DNA of 64,000 bases from Chthoniobacterales bacterium (GTDB lineage: Bacteria; Verrucomicrobiota; Verrucomicrobiia; Chthoniobacterales; UBA10450): positions 1 through 64,000 of the forward strand of contig JACDGS010000019.1 of assembly GCA_013821455.1 (NCBI GenBank), written 5' to 3'. Shown here one piece after another: positions 15,398 to 24,859 of this stretch (its first letter is position 1; every line of letters begins with the position of its first letter). The notes beneath the pieces are model-generated. The model saw only the letters and a list, made by a program, of their open reading frames with translations, did not search any database and was not told where the DNA came from. Position numbers and translations under genes: made by a program.

Positions 15398-18247
15398 CTA
15401 ATGCAGATTGTAAACCTCGATCAGGCCGACGCCAGTGCCGCCGCTTTTGCCGCTCTCGATCGCGGTGTAGGTGCCGGGTATGAGGGTCGCGAGGAGCGCG
15501 GCTTCGTTGTCGTGCGTCGGCGCGATTCCAGTGGCAACGATTTCGGATTTTTGATCGCTCATCCAATTGTCGTTAGACGCGACGAGCGCGCCGTTACTGT
15601 CGTGCAATTCCAGCACGGGATTAGCGAGAGGGTTGGAAACGCCCGCCGCGCCTAACGATGGCCCCAGCGCGCGTAGCATGACCTGGCTGGTCCCGCCGGT
15701 TGCGCTGGCCGCGATGAAACCGGCGATCATGACGTTGTCGGCCGTATCCACAAAACCGCGTGAGCTGATGTTGGCCAGCTCCGGCCCCGTGCCCGTTTCG
15801 AGATCGTAAATCTCGATCAGGCCCACGCCGGTGGTGTTGTTTTTGCCCCGCTCGATGACGGTGTAGGTGCCTGCGCTCAGCGTCGCAATGATCGTCGCCT
15901 CCGCGTTTATCGAGGGAGCGATGCCGCTGGCCGCAATGACGGTTTGTTGTGTGTCGCGCCAGTTATCATTGCTGGCGAGAATCGCGTCCGGCGATCCGTC
16001 ATGCAGCTCGAGGGTCGGGTCAGCCAACGCGCCCTCAACGCCGGCGGCGGCGAGCGATGGTCCAAGACCTCGAATAAGCACTTTCTTCGTGCCGGGACCG
16101 GAGACGATGAAGCCGCCAGCTAGCACATTGTCGCCTGCTAGAATTTTGACGCGGGTGGAAATATTTGCGAGCCGTGGAGAACGCTGCACCGCGATGTAAG
16201 AAGGGCTCGAACCTGTCGTCACAACCGTGCCCTCGGTAGCATCGCCAAAGGATTCGGCTACGGTCGCGCTGAGCGAATTGACGACATGCAACTGGTCATT
16301 GCGATCGAAGGCCAGACCAGTGGGACCGCTCAAACCGGCGACCGCTGGAACGCTCTCATATCCCAGAACGTCATTACTTGCACCCCCCGTATCCGGCACC
16401 GCCAAATCACCCGCGGGCGTACGATTCGAGATGAAGGTACAGCCCGTCGTTCCGCGGTTGAGATAGGGAAAATCGGCATCAACGCTATTCTGCGCGACCT
16501 TGATATTTTTCACGGTCGCCGTGTCGAGGAAAAAGCTGCTGTCCGCATTCGTGCCGGGAGCGCGGCTGATTTTGTTCCCGAGAATGGTGGAGTTCTTGAC
16601 CGCGGAAGCGAAAGCGACGCCGTTGGCCGCGAAGATTGTGTTACCGACGATGGTGATGTTGTCGCAGGAAGCATTGGTCGCCCCGGAATTAAAGAGAATC
16701 CCGTTACTGTCGGGGAAGAGAGCTTTGATCGTGTTGCCCGCAATCGTGATATTCTTCGAGACGAAGGTATCGTAAAAGATACCGTGCCAGTAGCCGATGA
16801 AGGTGCAGCCGGTCACCACTCCACTGTCGTAGCCGCCGGGCGGGCCACCTGCATTGCCGGCGTTAGGCAGATTGAAAGTGCAGTTGATGATGCGGCCGTT
16901 TTTTGCGAAGACGGGCGTCGGGTCGTTACCCATCGCGGCGAGGTTGATCATCGCCATGCCGGTGAGGTGCGTGCGGTAAATGCCGGCGCCGCCGCCGCTC
17001 ACCTCCACGTTTTCGTAGAGCGCGTTATCCGGAAGATTCTTGTCGTTGACTCCGCCGGAAGTGAGGATGGCGAAGCATTCGTTATCCTGCCAGCCGCAGC
17101 CGGTCACGGTGACGTTGCGAATCGTGGGATTAGCGCCGTAGAGATTAACGCCTTGGAAATTTCCATGAGGCCGTGAGTTATCGCCGCCGGGGCCGCTGCG
17201 GAACCAAGCGCAGTCACAGGTGAGGTCCTCGACTGACTGGTTATCAAAGGTCAGGGCGGCGCCGTTGCTAAAAAGCGCGCCGTTGCTACCTGGATTCACA
17301 CCCGCAGCGCCGACAACTTGTTTGACGATGGTTAAACTGCGACCGGCGCCCTTGATGTGCCAACCCGTCAGCATGGCCCAATCATAATCCCAGGCGCCTT
17401 TCATATGAAAAGTGCCCGGGCCAAGATGGAAGGTGATGTTGGTTGTGCCCACGTCGTAGAAGGACTTGAAAATCGCGTCGAGCTTCGCCTGCGTGGAACC
17501 GTCGAGAGGGTTCACGCGGTTGCCGGTGCCGGCCACGCCGTCGGTGCGAAAGTTGATATAGACCTGCTGCTCGTCGTTAGGCAAAACCGGCGCGGCAGCG
17601 GTAAAGACCTGCCTCGCCGGCCCGAGGTCGGTGCCGGTCGGGGAGAATGTTTCGATCGCGTTCGATGCGTTATTTGCGACGTAAAGCACGCCTAACGAAT
17701 CAAAAGCGAGGCCGGTGGGATTTTGCAGAGCCGCACTCGTGAAGCGGGAGAGAGCGGTCCCGTTAGGCGCGAAACGCCGGATGACATTACTGGAGCTCGC
17801 CACATGCAGGTTGCCGGAGGCGTCGAAGGCAAGCCCGGTCGGTTGGGAGACCGCAGCAAAAACGCCCAGATCAGTTCCGTCAGCGGCGAATTCTTCCACG
17901 CTATTGCTATCAAAATTCGCAGCGAAAAGATGTCCGGCGCGATTGAAGGCCAAACCCAGCGGGTTGCTCAAACCCGTGCTGGCGAAGACGCCGAGAATGC
18001 TCCCGTTAGGCGCGAATTTCTCGATCGTGTTGCTTTGCGTGGCGACGTAAACGTTACCGCTCGCATCGAGCGCGATGCCGGTTGGACCGTGGACGAAGGA
18101 ATTGGTGAAGAGCGATCCATTCCCGCTCTCATCGTAGCGCGTGATGGTGTTGATGCCGAAATTCGAAACGAAAAACGAATCGGCCTGCGCCAACGAAATC
18201 CAGAGCAAAAGGAGGAAAGCAGTCGTAAGGCAAAATCTAAGTTTCAT
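15398..18247 (-). CDS. Large secreted protein: beta-propeller, right-handed beta-helix and twin C-terminal domains
   Basis: A 949-residue protein from the ATG at 18245-18247. The order is: signal peptide (MKLRFCLTTAFLLLLWISLAQA); NHL/SMP-30-like repeats to about residue 210 (FVSNFG, GPTGIALDASGNVYVA, NPLGLAFNRAGHLFAAN); a pectate-lyase-type right-handed beta-helix from about 230 to 620 (NITIAGNTI, IVGNTIFAANG); a further NHL blade; and two copies of a domain of about 130 residues with LANISTR, VLIRGLGPSL, LELHD, ASNDNW, GTYT and GVGLIE. The protein at 23027-24640 ends in two more copies. A polysaccharide-binding or degrading role at the cell surface is plausible, but no catalytic residues are evident. 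A longer frame to 18331 lacks signal character. Confidence 0.85.
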   Translation of the reverse strand: MKLRFCLTTAFLLLLWISLAQADSFFVSNFGINTITRYDESGNGSLFTNSFVHGPTGIALDASGNVYVATQSNTIEKFAPNGSILGVFASTGLSNPLGLAFNRAGHLFAANFDSNSVEEFAADGTDLGVFAAVSQPTGLAFDASGNLHVASSSNVIRRFAPNGTALSRFTSAALQNPTGLAFDSLGVLYVANNASNAIETFSPTGTDLGPARQVFTAAAPVLPNDEQQVYINFRTDGVAGTGNRVNPLDGSTQAKLDAIFKSFYDVGTTNITFHLGPGTFHMKGAWDYDWAMLTGWHIKGAGRSLTIVKQVVGAAGVNPGSNGALFSNGAALTFDNQSVEDLTCDCAWFRSGPGGDNSRPHGNFQGVNLYGANPTIRNVTVTGCGWQDNECFAILTSGGVNDKNLPDNALYENVEVSGGGAGIYRTHLTGMAMINLAAMGNDPTPVFAKNGRIINCTFNLPNAGNAGGPPGGYDSGVVTGCTFIGYWHGIFYDTFVSKNITIAGNTIKALFPDSNGILFNSGATNASCDNITIVGNTIFAANGVAFASAVKNSTILGNKISRAPGTNADSSFFLDTATVKNIKVAQNSVDADFPYLNRGTTGCTFISNRTPAGDLAVPDTGGASNDVLGYESVPAVAGLSGPTGLAFDRNDQLHVVNSLSATVAESFGDATEGTVVTTGSSPSYIAVQRSPRLANISTRVKILAGDNVLAGGFIVSGPGTKKVLIRGLGPSLAAAGVEGALADPTLELHDGSPDAILASNDNWRDTQQTVIAASGIAPSINAEATIIATLSAGTYTVIERGKNNTTGVGLIEIYDLETGTGPELANISSRGFVDTADNVMIAGFIAASATGGTSQVMLRALGPSLGAAGVSNPLANPVLELHDSNGALVASNDNWMSDQKSEIVATGIAPTHDNEAALLATLIPGTYTAIESGKSGGTGVGLIEVYNLH

Positions 18248-18377
18248 CAGGTGGTCGCGCCAGGGGCGGAACTGATGAAAAGCAGGACGCGGGCCGGGCG
18301 AGGAACATCTCGCGCCAGGAATGCGACGCACGCGAGAAGGGACGATTCCCTACCCTAACGAGGAATTTAAGAGGGAG

Positions 18378-18450
<73 letters not shown>

Positions 18451-18548
18451 AGATGCGGCTGTCACTATGCCGGAATCCGCGAAGCGGGCAAGCAATGCGA
18501 AAACAATGAAGGGGCGTTGCGCAAGAAATTACGCCGCGCGCTGAATCC

Positions 18549-18597
18549 GTCATCCCGAGCGGAGCCGGAGGCGCAATCGAGGGGATGAAGGATTGAC
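18549..18597. repeat. Partial copy of the GTCATCCCGAGC repeat family
   Basis: Begins GTCATCCCGAGCGGAGCC like the fuller copies elsewhere (for example 36206-36395), then diverges and ends ATGAAGGATTGAC. It lies between tRNA-Phe and aat, in a gap without genes. Confidence 0.6.
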
Positions 18598-18598
18598 T

Positions 18599-18633
18599 CG
18601 TTAGGTTTACTCGTTAGGCGTTAGGCGTTAGGC
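18599..18633. repeat. Overlapping array of the dispersed motif
   Basis: Three exact CGTTAGGC cores at 18612, 18619 and 18626 overlap by one base each, giving a 7-base period. A near copy, CGTTAGGT, lies at 18599. The last core supplies the TAA stop of aat. This is the only place in the window where the motif is tandem, so it may be a polymerase-slippage product or a selected multi-site. Confidence 0.9.
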
Positions 18634-19197
18634 GAAATCTCGCGACAACTCCACGGCGTCTTGGAGTAAATGCAGGTAAAGCGCACGCGAAATTTCCCGC
18701 GCTCCGAATTGCACAAGATGCGGTGTGAGCCACTGCGTGTCGAGAAGCGTAAAGCGGCGCTCGCGCAGCCTTTCAACCAAAGCCCAAAGCGCAACCTTCG
18801 AGGCCCCGGTTACTTCATGAAACATCGACTCGCCAAAAAAAGCGCCGCCGAGCGCGACGCCGTAAAGGCCGCCGACGAGTTCGTCGCCGGACCATGCCTC
18901 CACGGAGTGCGCGAAGCCGAGCTCGTGCAGCCGCGCGTAGCTTTCCTGAATCTCGTCGTTGATCCACGTTTCCGCGCGCTGCGCGCAAGCGCGCATGACG
19001 CCGGCAAAAGAGGTGTTCACTCGAATCTCGAAGTGCCCTTGGCGCCGCTCGCGTCGCAGCCCATGGGGCACATGAAAATGATCGAGTGGAATGATCGTGC
19101 GCGGGTCGGGGGAGAACCAGCCGATCTCATCGTTAGGCAGAGCCATTGGGAAGACGCCCAGCCGATAAGCGTGGAGCAGGAGGTCGGAATCGATCAT
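18628..19197 (-). CDS. aat: Leucyl/phenylalanyl-tRNA--protein transferase
   Basis: Transfers Leu or Phe from its tRNA to the N-terminus of proteins, marking them for ClpAP/ClpS degradation. The 189-residue protein has the family's core: YRLGVFPM, WFSPDPRTIIPL, SVEAW, LVGGLYGVALGGAFFGESMF near the middle, and DTQWLTPHL near the C-terminus. It is slightly short at the N-terminus compared with E. coli (234 residues), as in several lineages. Downstream on the same strand is tRNA-Phe, whose product is one of its substrates, but the repeats between them make co-transcription uncertain. Confidence 0.95.
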   Translation of the reverse strand: MIDSDLLLHAYRLGVFPMALPNDEIGWFSPDPRTIIPLDHFHVPHGLRRERRQGHFEIRVNTSFAGVMRACAQRAETWINDEIQESYARLHELGFAHSVEAWSGDELVGGLYGVALGGAFFGESMFHEVTGASKVALWALVERLRERRFTLLDTQWLTPHLVQFGAREISRALYLHLLQDAVELSRDFA

Positions 19198-19301
19198 TCG
19201 TTAGGCCCAAAACTTCCCTGCCTTATCCGGCGGCGGGCGCGGGCTCGCAATCCCGAATCGCGGCCCCTTGCAATGTCCGGTCACGCTCGTACTCTGCGCG
19301 G

Positions 19302-19499
19302 GTGAAACTCCTTTTCGCCTCCCTCCTTTCGACCCTGCTGTTGGGCGGTTGCGCTTCGGACACGCCCCCCGGAACGGCGGTCGAGGAACACCTGCAACGC
19401 GGCGCATCGGGCCAGGGCGAGCTGGGCCCCATCAATCGCGGCCCGGACGATCCGTTTATAAATTCGCGGGTCGGCGACACCAGCCCAGGGCACCAGTGA
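19302..19499 (+). CDS. Small lipoprotein
   Basis: A 65-residue protein from a GTG at 19302 ([17 protein letters not shown]). It has a textbook lipobox, LGGC, with cysteine 17 as the lipidation site, then a short polar tail ending DTSPGHQ. The mature part is under 50 residues with no recognisable domain. Its TGA overlaps the GTG start of guaA by two bases, so the two are likely co-translated. Small lipoproteins like this are easily missed, but the signal sequence is strong. Confidence 0.75.
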   Translation: MKLLFASLLSTLLLGGCASDTPPGTAVEEHLQRGASGQGELGPINRGPDDPFINSRVGDTSPGHQ

Positions 19500-21070
19500 A
19501 CCCGGCGGCTCTTTCGCGCGTTGTCATTCTCGATTTCGGCTCGCAGTACACGCAGGTCATCGCGCGGCGCGTGCGCGAGTGCCAGGTCTATTCGGAGATT
19601 GTGCGCTGCGATATTTCGGCAGCCGAAATTGAACGGCTCGCGCCCAAAGGCATCATCCTTTCCGGCGGCCCGGCGAGCGTTTACGATAAGGGTGCGCCCC
19701 AAATCGATCTCCAGATCTTCTCGTTAGGCATTCCGGTGCTTGGCATCTGCTACGGGATGCAATTGATGGCGCGGCACCTCGGCGGCGAAGTGGAATACAG
19801 CTCGCGCCGCGAATATGGCGCGGGGATTCTCCATCTCGACGAGGAAGCCAGGCTTTTCGCCGGTCTCGGAGAGCAGATCGACATTTGGAATAGTCATGGC
19901 GATAAACTGACGGCGTTGCCGGATGGTTTCCGCGCCATCGCCCACACGGAAAATTCAGCCTTCGCCGCAATTGCGGACGGCGACCGGCAGCTATTTGCGC
20001 TCCAATTCCATCCCGAGGTTTCGCACACGCCGCGCGGCAAGGAGATCATCGAAAATTTCCTTTTCTGCATCTGCCACTGCGCGATGGACTGGACGATGGG
20101 CTCGTTCATCGACGACGCCTGCGCGCGCATCCGAGAGCAAGTCGGTGAAGAAAATGTGGTGCTCGGTCTGAGCGGTGGCGTCGATTCGTCAGTCGCGGCC
20201 GCGCTTTTGCACAAGGCGATCGGCGAGCAGCTCACTTGCATTTTTGTGAATAACGGGCTGCTGCGCGAGAACGAAGCGGAAATCGTTCAGCGCGTCTTCG
20301 GTGAAAATTTTCATATCAAGCTAAAATACGTCGATGCCTCGGAACGTTTTTTAGGGGCGCTTGCAGGCGTGACCGATCCAGAAACGAAACGCAAAATAAT
20401 CGGGCGCGAATTCATCGGCGTGTTCGAGGATGCCGTGGTCGAGCTCGCCGGCAGCAACAACACGAGCGACTCGAATTTCAAATTTCTCGCGCAAGGCACT
20501 CTCTATCCCGACGTGATCGAGAGCGTCGCCATCGGCGGCAATCCGGCCTCCCTGATTAAGAGTCACCACAACGTCGGCGGGCTTCCGGAGAAGATGCACT
20601 TCCAGTTGGTCGAGCCGTTGCGCCAACTCTTTAAAGACGAAGTCCGCCTCGCCGGGCAACAGCTCGGTTTGCCTAACGAAATTGTGCATCGCCAGCCGTT
20701 TCCGGGACCAGGCCTCGCAGTCCGCATTTTGGGCGAGGTGACAGTGGAGCGGCTCCAGATTTTGCGCGACGCGGACACCATCGTCGTGAGCGAGATGAAA
20801 GCGTCGGATTGGTATTACCGGGTCTGGCAATCCTTCGCCGTCTTGCTGCCGGTGCGCTCGGTCGGCGTAATGGGCGATCAACGGACCTACGAAAACACCA
20901 TCGCCCTCCGCATCGTCGAGAGCCAGGATGGCATGACCGCCGACTGGGTGCGGATGCCCTATGAAATCCTGGCGCGCATCTCGAGCCGGATCGTCAACGA
21001 AGTCCGGGGCGTCAACCGAGTTTGTTACGACATTTCCACGAAGCCGCCGAGTACCATCGAGTGGGAGTGA
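19496..21070 (+). CDS. guaA: GMP synthase (glutamine-hydrolysing)
   Basis: Converts XMP to GMP using ATP and glutamine. The 524-residue length is normal. The N-terminal class I glutaminase has DFGSQYTQ at its start, the nucleophile cysteine in GICYGMQLM near residue 84 and a His-Glu pair in FHPEVSHT. The ATP-pyrophosphatase domain has the PP-loop LSGGVDSSV near residue 230. The C-terminal dimerisation domain has [12 protein letters not shown] and ends PPSTIEWE. The GTG start overlaps the lipoprotein stop; an earlier start would give a meaningless N-terminus. Confidence 0.97.
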   Translation: MNPAALSRVVILDFGSQYTQVIARRVRECQVYSEIVRCDISAAEIERLAPKGIILSGGPASVYDKGAPQIDLQIFSLGIPVLGICYGMQLMARHLGGEVEYSSRREYGAGILHLDEEARLFAGLGEQIDIWNSHGDKLTALPDGFRAIAHTENSAFAAIADGDRQLFALQFHPEVSHTPRGKEIIENFLFCICHCAMDWTMGSFIDDACARIREQVGEENVVLGLSGGVDSSVAAALLHKAIGEQLTCIFVNNGLLRENEAEIVQRVFGENFHIKLKYVDASERFLGALAGVTDPETKRKIIGREFIGVFEDAVVELAGSNNTSDSNFKFLAQGTLYPDVIESVAIGGNPASLIKSHHNVGGLPEKMHFQLVEPLRQLFKDEVRLAGQQLGLPNEIVHRQPFPGPGLAVRILGEVTVERLQILRDADTIVVSEMKASDWYYRVWQSFAVLLPVRSVGVMGDQRTYENTIALRIVESQDGMTADWVRMPYEILARISSRIVNEVRGVNRVCYDISTKPPSTIEWE

Positions 21071-21153
21071 TCGTCCGAGCGTGCGCAGAATTGCAGCGGA
21101 AAAAACCTGCAAATTGTCTTGCCCTTTCGAAGATAATTGTTATCCTGCGCGCC

Positions 21154-22269
21154 ATGGCATTCTGGTGTTTGTCCAGTAAAAAGTCCCTCGGCTTTTCAAT
21201 CTCGTTAGGCGGACTTCTCGCTGCGGCGTCGTTTGTCTCGGCGCAAAGCGTCACCACGGACCCGGTAGGATTCGTAAACACAAATATCCAAGGGACCGGC
21301 GGGACAACGGCGAACGCGCTCACCTTAGTTGGCCTTTCGGTGACGCAGCCAGTTTCTTTCCAAGGAACTGTCGGTTCCTATAACGGCGCGACGCACATCC
21401 TCACCCCTTCCAATGGCACTTTTACGACGGATCAGTTTAATGGAGCGAACGGCGCTTTTTTCGTGGAAATAACCTCCGGGGCTAGTGCTGGTTTGTTAAG
21501 TGATATTACGGCGACCACCGCCTCCCCGAGCTCGATTACGACGGCGGATGATTTGAGTGCGCAAATTAGCAGCGGTCAGAGTTTCAAAATTCGCAAACAT
21601 TGGACCCTGCAGAGCGTTTTCGGTCCTAACGCTAACACCAATAATCAGGTCATTCTTGGCACCGGCGCGACGGCTAGCGCAGCGGATGAAGTTTTGGTTT
21701 ACGATCGCCCGTCGACGCAATACATCACTTACTACTACAAGGTTGGTGGAGTATTCGGCGGCGATGGATGGCGATCGACGACAGGGGCGAATCCTCTCGT
21801 GACTGACGTGTCGGGCACGGTCTTGCGAATTACAGACGGCACAATTTTGCGTCGCAAATTATCCGCCGCAGTGACGCTCAGTCTTCCCGGCGCCGTGAAG
21901 CTCGGGCCGACGGAGCGCACGGTTCTCGGCGGCTTAAATTTATTCGGCGACCTCTATGCTTCCGGGGCGACTCTCGCTAATAGCGGTCTTTACGATCCGG
22001 CGCATCCCGAAACGTCGCTCCAAGCCGGCGCCACTCCTTCAAGCGCCGATCAATTACTTCTCTACGACGGCACGCAGTATGTTACTTACTATTATAAAGT
22101 CGGCGGCGTTTTCGGTGGCGACGGTTGGCGGTCAACCAGCGGCGCCAATCCTCTTTCGACCGATGTGAGTACCACGCCGCTGCCAGCGGGGACTGGAATT
22201 ATAATCAAACGCCTTAGCACTGTGGCCTTCCTCTGGACTGCGCCGCAACCATTCGTAATCGCTCCGTAA
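21154..22269 (+). CDS. Secreted protein resembling verrucomicrobial TIGR02597
   Basis: A 371-residue exported protein. The signal peptide includes SISLGGLLAAASFVSAQ and ends near residue 30. The mature part begins VTTDPVGFVN and holds two similar blocks, each ending in YKVGGVFGGDGWRST plus GANPL (around residues 205 and 320). The DPVGF opening, the paired blocks and the ANALTLVGLSV phrase fit my recollection of TIGR02597, a family found mainly in Verrucomicrobiota. Function is unknown; an outer-membrane or surface location is likely. It starts a run of three secreted proteins with little of the dispersed motif (one copy, in the signal peptide). Confidence 0.65.
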   Translation: MAFWCLSSKKSLGFSISLGGLLAAASFVSAQSVTTDPVGFVNTNIQGTGGTTANALTLVGLSVTQPVSFQGTVGSYNGATHILTPSNGTFTTDQFNGANGAFFVEITSGASAGLLSDITATTASPSSITTADDLSAQISSGQSFKIRKHWTLQSVFGPNANTNNQVILGTGATASAADEVLVYDRPSTQYITYYYKVGGVFGGDGWRSTTGANPLVTDVSGTVLRITDGTILRRKLSAAVTLSLPGAVKLGPTERTVLGGLNLFGDLYASGATLANSGLYDPAHPETSLQAGATPSSADQLLLYDGTQYVTYYYKVGGVFGGDGWRSTSGANPLSTDVSTTPLPAGTGIIIKRLSTVAFLWTAPQPFVIAP

Positions 22270-22287
22270 AGCGAAGAGCCATAAATT

Positions 22288-22965
22288 TTGAAAGCGCTTA
22301 AAGCTCTGTTTTTGGCTTGCTCCGTTGTCGCGGTGCTGGGTGTGGGAAACGCAGGCGCAGCCGCTGTATCTTGGAGTGCCGCGACCGATAATGGATTGGC
22401 CGATGTCTTCGGGGTAAAGCTGGCTCCGGGCGATCTGCTTTTGTTAGGTGCTTTCAATATCCCGGATGCGACCATTCAGGCGAACTCCGGGAACGTTGCC
22501 TTTTTAATGTCGCACTTCACGACGTTCGGTACCTCCTCCATCGGGACTAACGTTGGCGGCGCGCCCGGGTTTTTCTTCCAAAACACGACGGGGAATACGG
22601 CAACGACGACACCTTTCCCGGTGCAGGGCCAGCGCATCTACATTTGGGCCTTTAACACTCCACTAGCCACGACGGCAACGCAGGAGGGAATTTTTTCCCA
22701 GACTGTCGCAGCGAATTGGATTTTCCCAACCCAAGGGGGAAATCCCGATACTACGGGCGTCGACATTACCGACCTGACGAATGCGCCGAGCACAGCTTTG
22801 GCACCCGGCGCGGATATCGTGATTGGCGGTTTTCAGCAGGGTGTCGGCAATACGCTTGACTTCAACCTTGCCCTCATCCCGGAGCCGTCGACCTATGTAT
22901 TGGCGCTGGTGGGAGGAATCGCACTGTGGCTTCTGCGGCGGCGCGCGGTGGGTGTTCGTCGCTGA
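22288..22965 (+). CDS. PEP-CTERM sorted surface protein
   Basis: A 225-residue protein with an N-terminal signal peptide (MKALKALFLACSVVAVLGVG) and a C-terminal PEP-CTERM signal: IPEPSTYVLALVGGIAL, then a short basic end LLRRRA. Exosortase would cleave at PEP and pass the protein to the surface or extracellular polymer. The first codon appears to be TTG at 22288. The body (about residues 25-190) is shared with the next gene's N-terminus (SW-AA-DNG, LxxGxFNI, FLxSHF, IGxxVGG). Body function is unknown. It lies 18 bases after the TIGR02597-like gene. Confidence 0.88.
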   Translation: MKALKALFLACSVVAVLGVGNAGAAAVSWSAATDNGLADVFGVKLAPGDLLLLGAFNIPDATIQANSGNVAFLMSHFTTFGTSSIGTNVGGAPGFFFQNTTGNTATTTPFPVQGQRIYIWAFNTPLATTATQEGIFSQTVAANWIFPTQGGNPDTTGVDITDLTNAPSTALAPGADIVIGGFQQGVGNTLDFNLALIPEPSTYVLALVGGIALWLLRRRAVGVRR

Positions 22966-23026
22966 TCAGCGCAATGGCTCGGCTCGCGATGGTTGAGCCG
23001 TCGACTCGTTTGGTGCACATTCTCTG

Positions 23027-24640
23027 ATGTTCGTCCGGTTGCTGTCCGTCGTCATTGCGAGCTTCCTCGCGATTTCCGTCGACGCATCGCAAGTGAGCTG
23101 GGGAGCTGCAGACAGTAATGGAATCGGCGGGGTCAATGGTACCGATCTGCCGGTGGGGAATTTGGTGCGGGTAGGCAGTTTTAACATCTCCGATTCCCAG
23201 ATTGTTGCGAACAAAACTGACCTCGCATTTCTTGAATCGCACTTCATCGAATTCGGTCGAGCGGCGATCGGCGACGGCGTCGGAGGTATTGCTGCATTCT
23301 GGTTCAAAAACACCACGGCCTCCACCGACGCTCTCGCGATTGCGGGAGCGCGCATCTATTACTTCATCTACAACGCACCGGCTGGCTCGACTCCCACGCA
23401 GATCGGCGTTTTCACCGCGCCTAACAATGGCGCTTGGATTTTCCCGGATGACAACGCCATTCCTAATACAACGTCTACGGACCTCGCCAACGTCCCTCAC
23501 GACAGCACTGGACTTATAATCGGCGGCTTCGGCGTCGGTACCTCTGACGCGACGGGCACGCCCCTTTACAATCTCGCGAATCTTTCTGGCGGCGGAACTC
23601 CGACTCCGACCGCCACTCCGACGCCGACGGTCACCGTCACTCCTACAGTAACCCCAACGCCGACCGTGAGCCCGAGTGGAAGCCCGACTCCTACTCCGTC
23701 AATCCCACCGACGCCAAGCCCGATCCCCACGCCCAGCGCGACTCCGACTGCAAGCGTCGTCCCAACTCCTTCAGCAACGCCGAACCCAAGCATCACACCG
23801 ACACCGAATCCATCGGCCTCGCCGACACCGACGGTTACAGGCGACGCCTTGTTGAACATTTCAACCCGGGCACGCGCGCAGACGGGGGATAACGTGCTCA
23901 TCGGCGGTTTCATTCTGGGCGGAGACAGCGCGACCAAACAAGTCGTGGTCCGCGCCCTAGGCCCGTCGTTAGGCAATCAGGGAGTTGCATCCCCTCTGCT
24001 CGATCCGAGCCTTCAGCTCTTCGACAGCTCCGGCCATTTGCTGGCGAGTAACAATGATTGGATGTCGAATACTAACGCGCAGGAAATAAGCGACGTCGGC
24101 CTCGCACCTACCGATCCACGTGAGTCCGCGATCCTCACGACCCTGTCTCCCGGAAATTTCACCGCAGTTGTGACCGGTAGCGACAGCACAACGAACAACG
24201 TCGCGTTGGTCGAGGTCTATGCTCTCGATTCCACTAATCCGCCAGAGCTACTCAACATCTCGACCCGCGCTTCCGTCGGCACCGACCAAGACCAGATGAT
24301 CGCTGGTTTAATCGTGGGTGGCACGACTGCGGAGGCAGTTGTCGTTCGCGGCCTTGGTCCTTCTCTTTCGTCATCTTCAATCACGAATCCGCTGCCTAAC
24401 CCGACCCTGACGATTTACAACAGCTCCGGCATCGTCATTGGTCAAAACGACGACTGGCAGAATGACCCAGGCGCTACCGGAGTGCAGGCGGTCGGACTCG
24501 CGCCTACTAATCCTCTGGAATCCGCTATTCTCCTCACCCTGCCGCCGGGGACTTACACGGCAGTTCTGTCCGACGTAAACGGGGCCACCGGCGTCGCTTT
24601 AGTCGAAGTTTACAACGTCACGGGGCACAGCGGGCTTTAG
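23027..24640 (+). CDS. Secreted protein: PEP-CTERM-like body, Pro-Thr linker and twin C-terminal domains
   Basis: A 537-residue paralogue of the preceding gene. After a signal peptide ([18 protein letters not shown]), residues 20-185 match that protein's body. Instead of a PEP-CTERM tail it has a Pro-Thr-Ser linker (about residues 188-275, repeating TPTPT and ATPTP), then two copies of the domain that also ends the protein at 15398-18247 ([33 protein letters not shown]). The linker resembles those joining secreted domains in cell-surface enzymes. Loss of the sorting tail and gain of the domains suggest another route to the surface. The fold of the shared domain is unknown to me. Confidence 0.85.
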   Translation: MFVRLLSVVIASFLAISVDASQVSWGAADSNGIGGVNGTDLPVGNLVRVGSFNISDSQIVANKTDLAFLESHFIEFGRAAIGDGVGGIAAFWFKNTTASTDALAIAGARIYYFIYNAPAGSTPTQIGVFTAPNNGAWIFPDDNAIPNTTSTDLANVPHDSTGLIIGGFGVGTSDATGTPLYNLANLSGGGTPTPTATPTPTVTVTPTVTPTPTVSPSGSPTPTPSIPPTPSPIPTPSATPTASVVPTPSATPNPSITPTPNPSASPTPTVTGDALLNISTRARAQTGDNVLIGGFILGGDSATKQVVVRALGPSLGNQGVASPLLDPSLQLFDSSGHLLASNNDWMSNTNAQEISDVGLAPTDPRESAILTTLSPGNFTAVVTGSDSTTNNVALVEVYALDSTNPPELLNISTRASVGTDQDQMIAGLIVGGTTAEAVVVRGLGPSLSSSSITNPLPNPTLTIYNSSGIVIGQNDDWQNDPGATGVQAVGLAPTNPLESAILLTLPPGTYTAVLSDVNGATGVALVEVYNVTGHSGL

Positions 24641-24658
24641 CGGCTCCGACTGCAGGGG

Positions 24659-24859
24659 CTAGCCACCGGCCGCTACGCGGAGAAGCTCAACCCGATCGTT
24701 TTCGCGCAATACGCAGTTGCCCCATTCGCGTTGATGAAGCGCGACGCCGTTGTGCTCGACTAACACCGTCGTGGAGGGAAGTTCGAGCCGCAGGATCAAT
24801 TCCCCTACCGTCTTTGCGTCATCGCGCGTCACGCCTTCGCCGTTTAAGAAAAACGTCAT
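24659..24859 (-). CDS. thiS: Sulfur carrier protein ThiS
   Basis: A 66-residue ubiquitin-like protein ending in the required Gly-Gly (RVAAGG). It has the family phrases [21 protein letters not shown] and NDRVELL. After adenylation and sulfur loading at the C-terminal glycine it donates sulfur for the thiazole ring of thiamin. The ATG at 24857-24859 overlaps the ThiH stop as ATGA; an upstream extension by 11 residues is possible but unlikely. Gene order on the minus strand is thiH then thiS. Confidence 0.93.
   Translation of the reverse strand: MTFFLNGEGVTRDDAKTVGELILRLELPSTTVLVEHNGVALHQREWGNCVLRENDRVELLRVAAGG

Noticed and set aside
16286-17176. 296-codon plus-strand frame within the beta-helix gene
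   Set aside because: Antisense shadow of a repetitive gene; no start signal or known domain.
18599-18633. Possible CRISPR or VNTR locus
   Set aside because: The 7-base period has no spacers and only three or four units; it is a tandem of the dispersed motif.
23597-23850. Tandem DNA repeat of CCGAC/CCACT type
   Set aside because: This is the coding sequence of a Pro-Thr linker with varied codons, not an exact DNA repeat.
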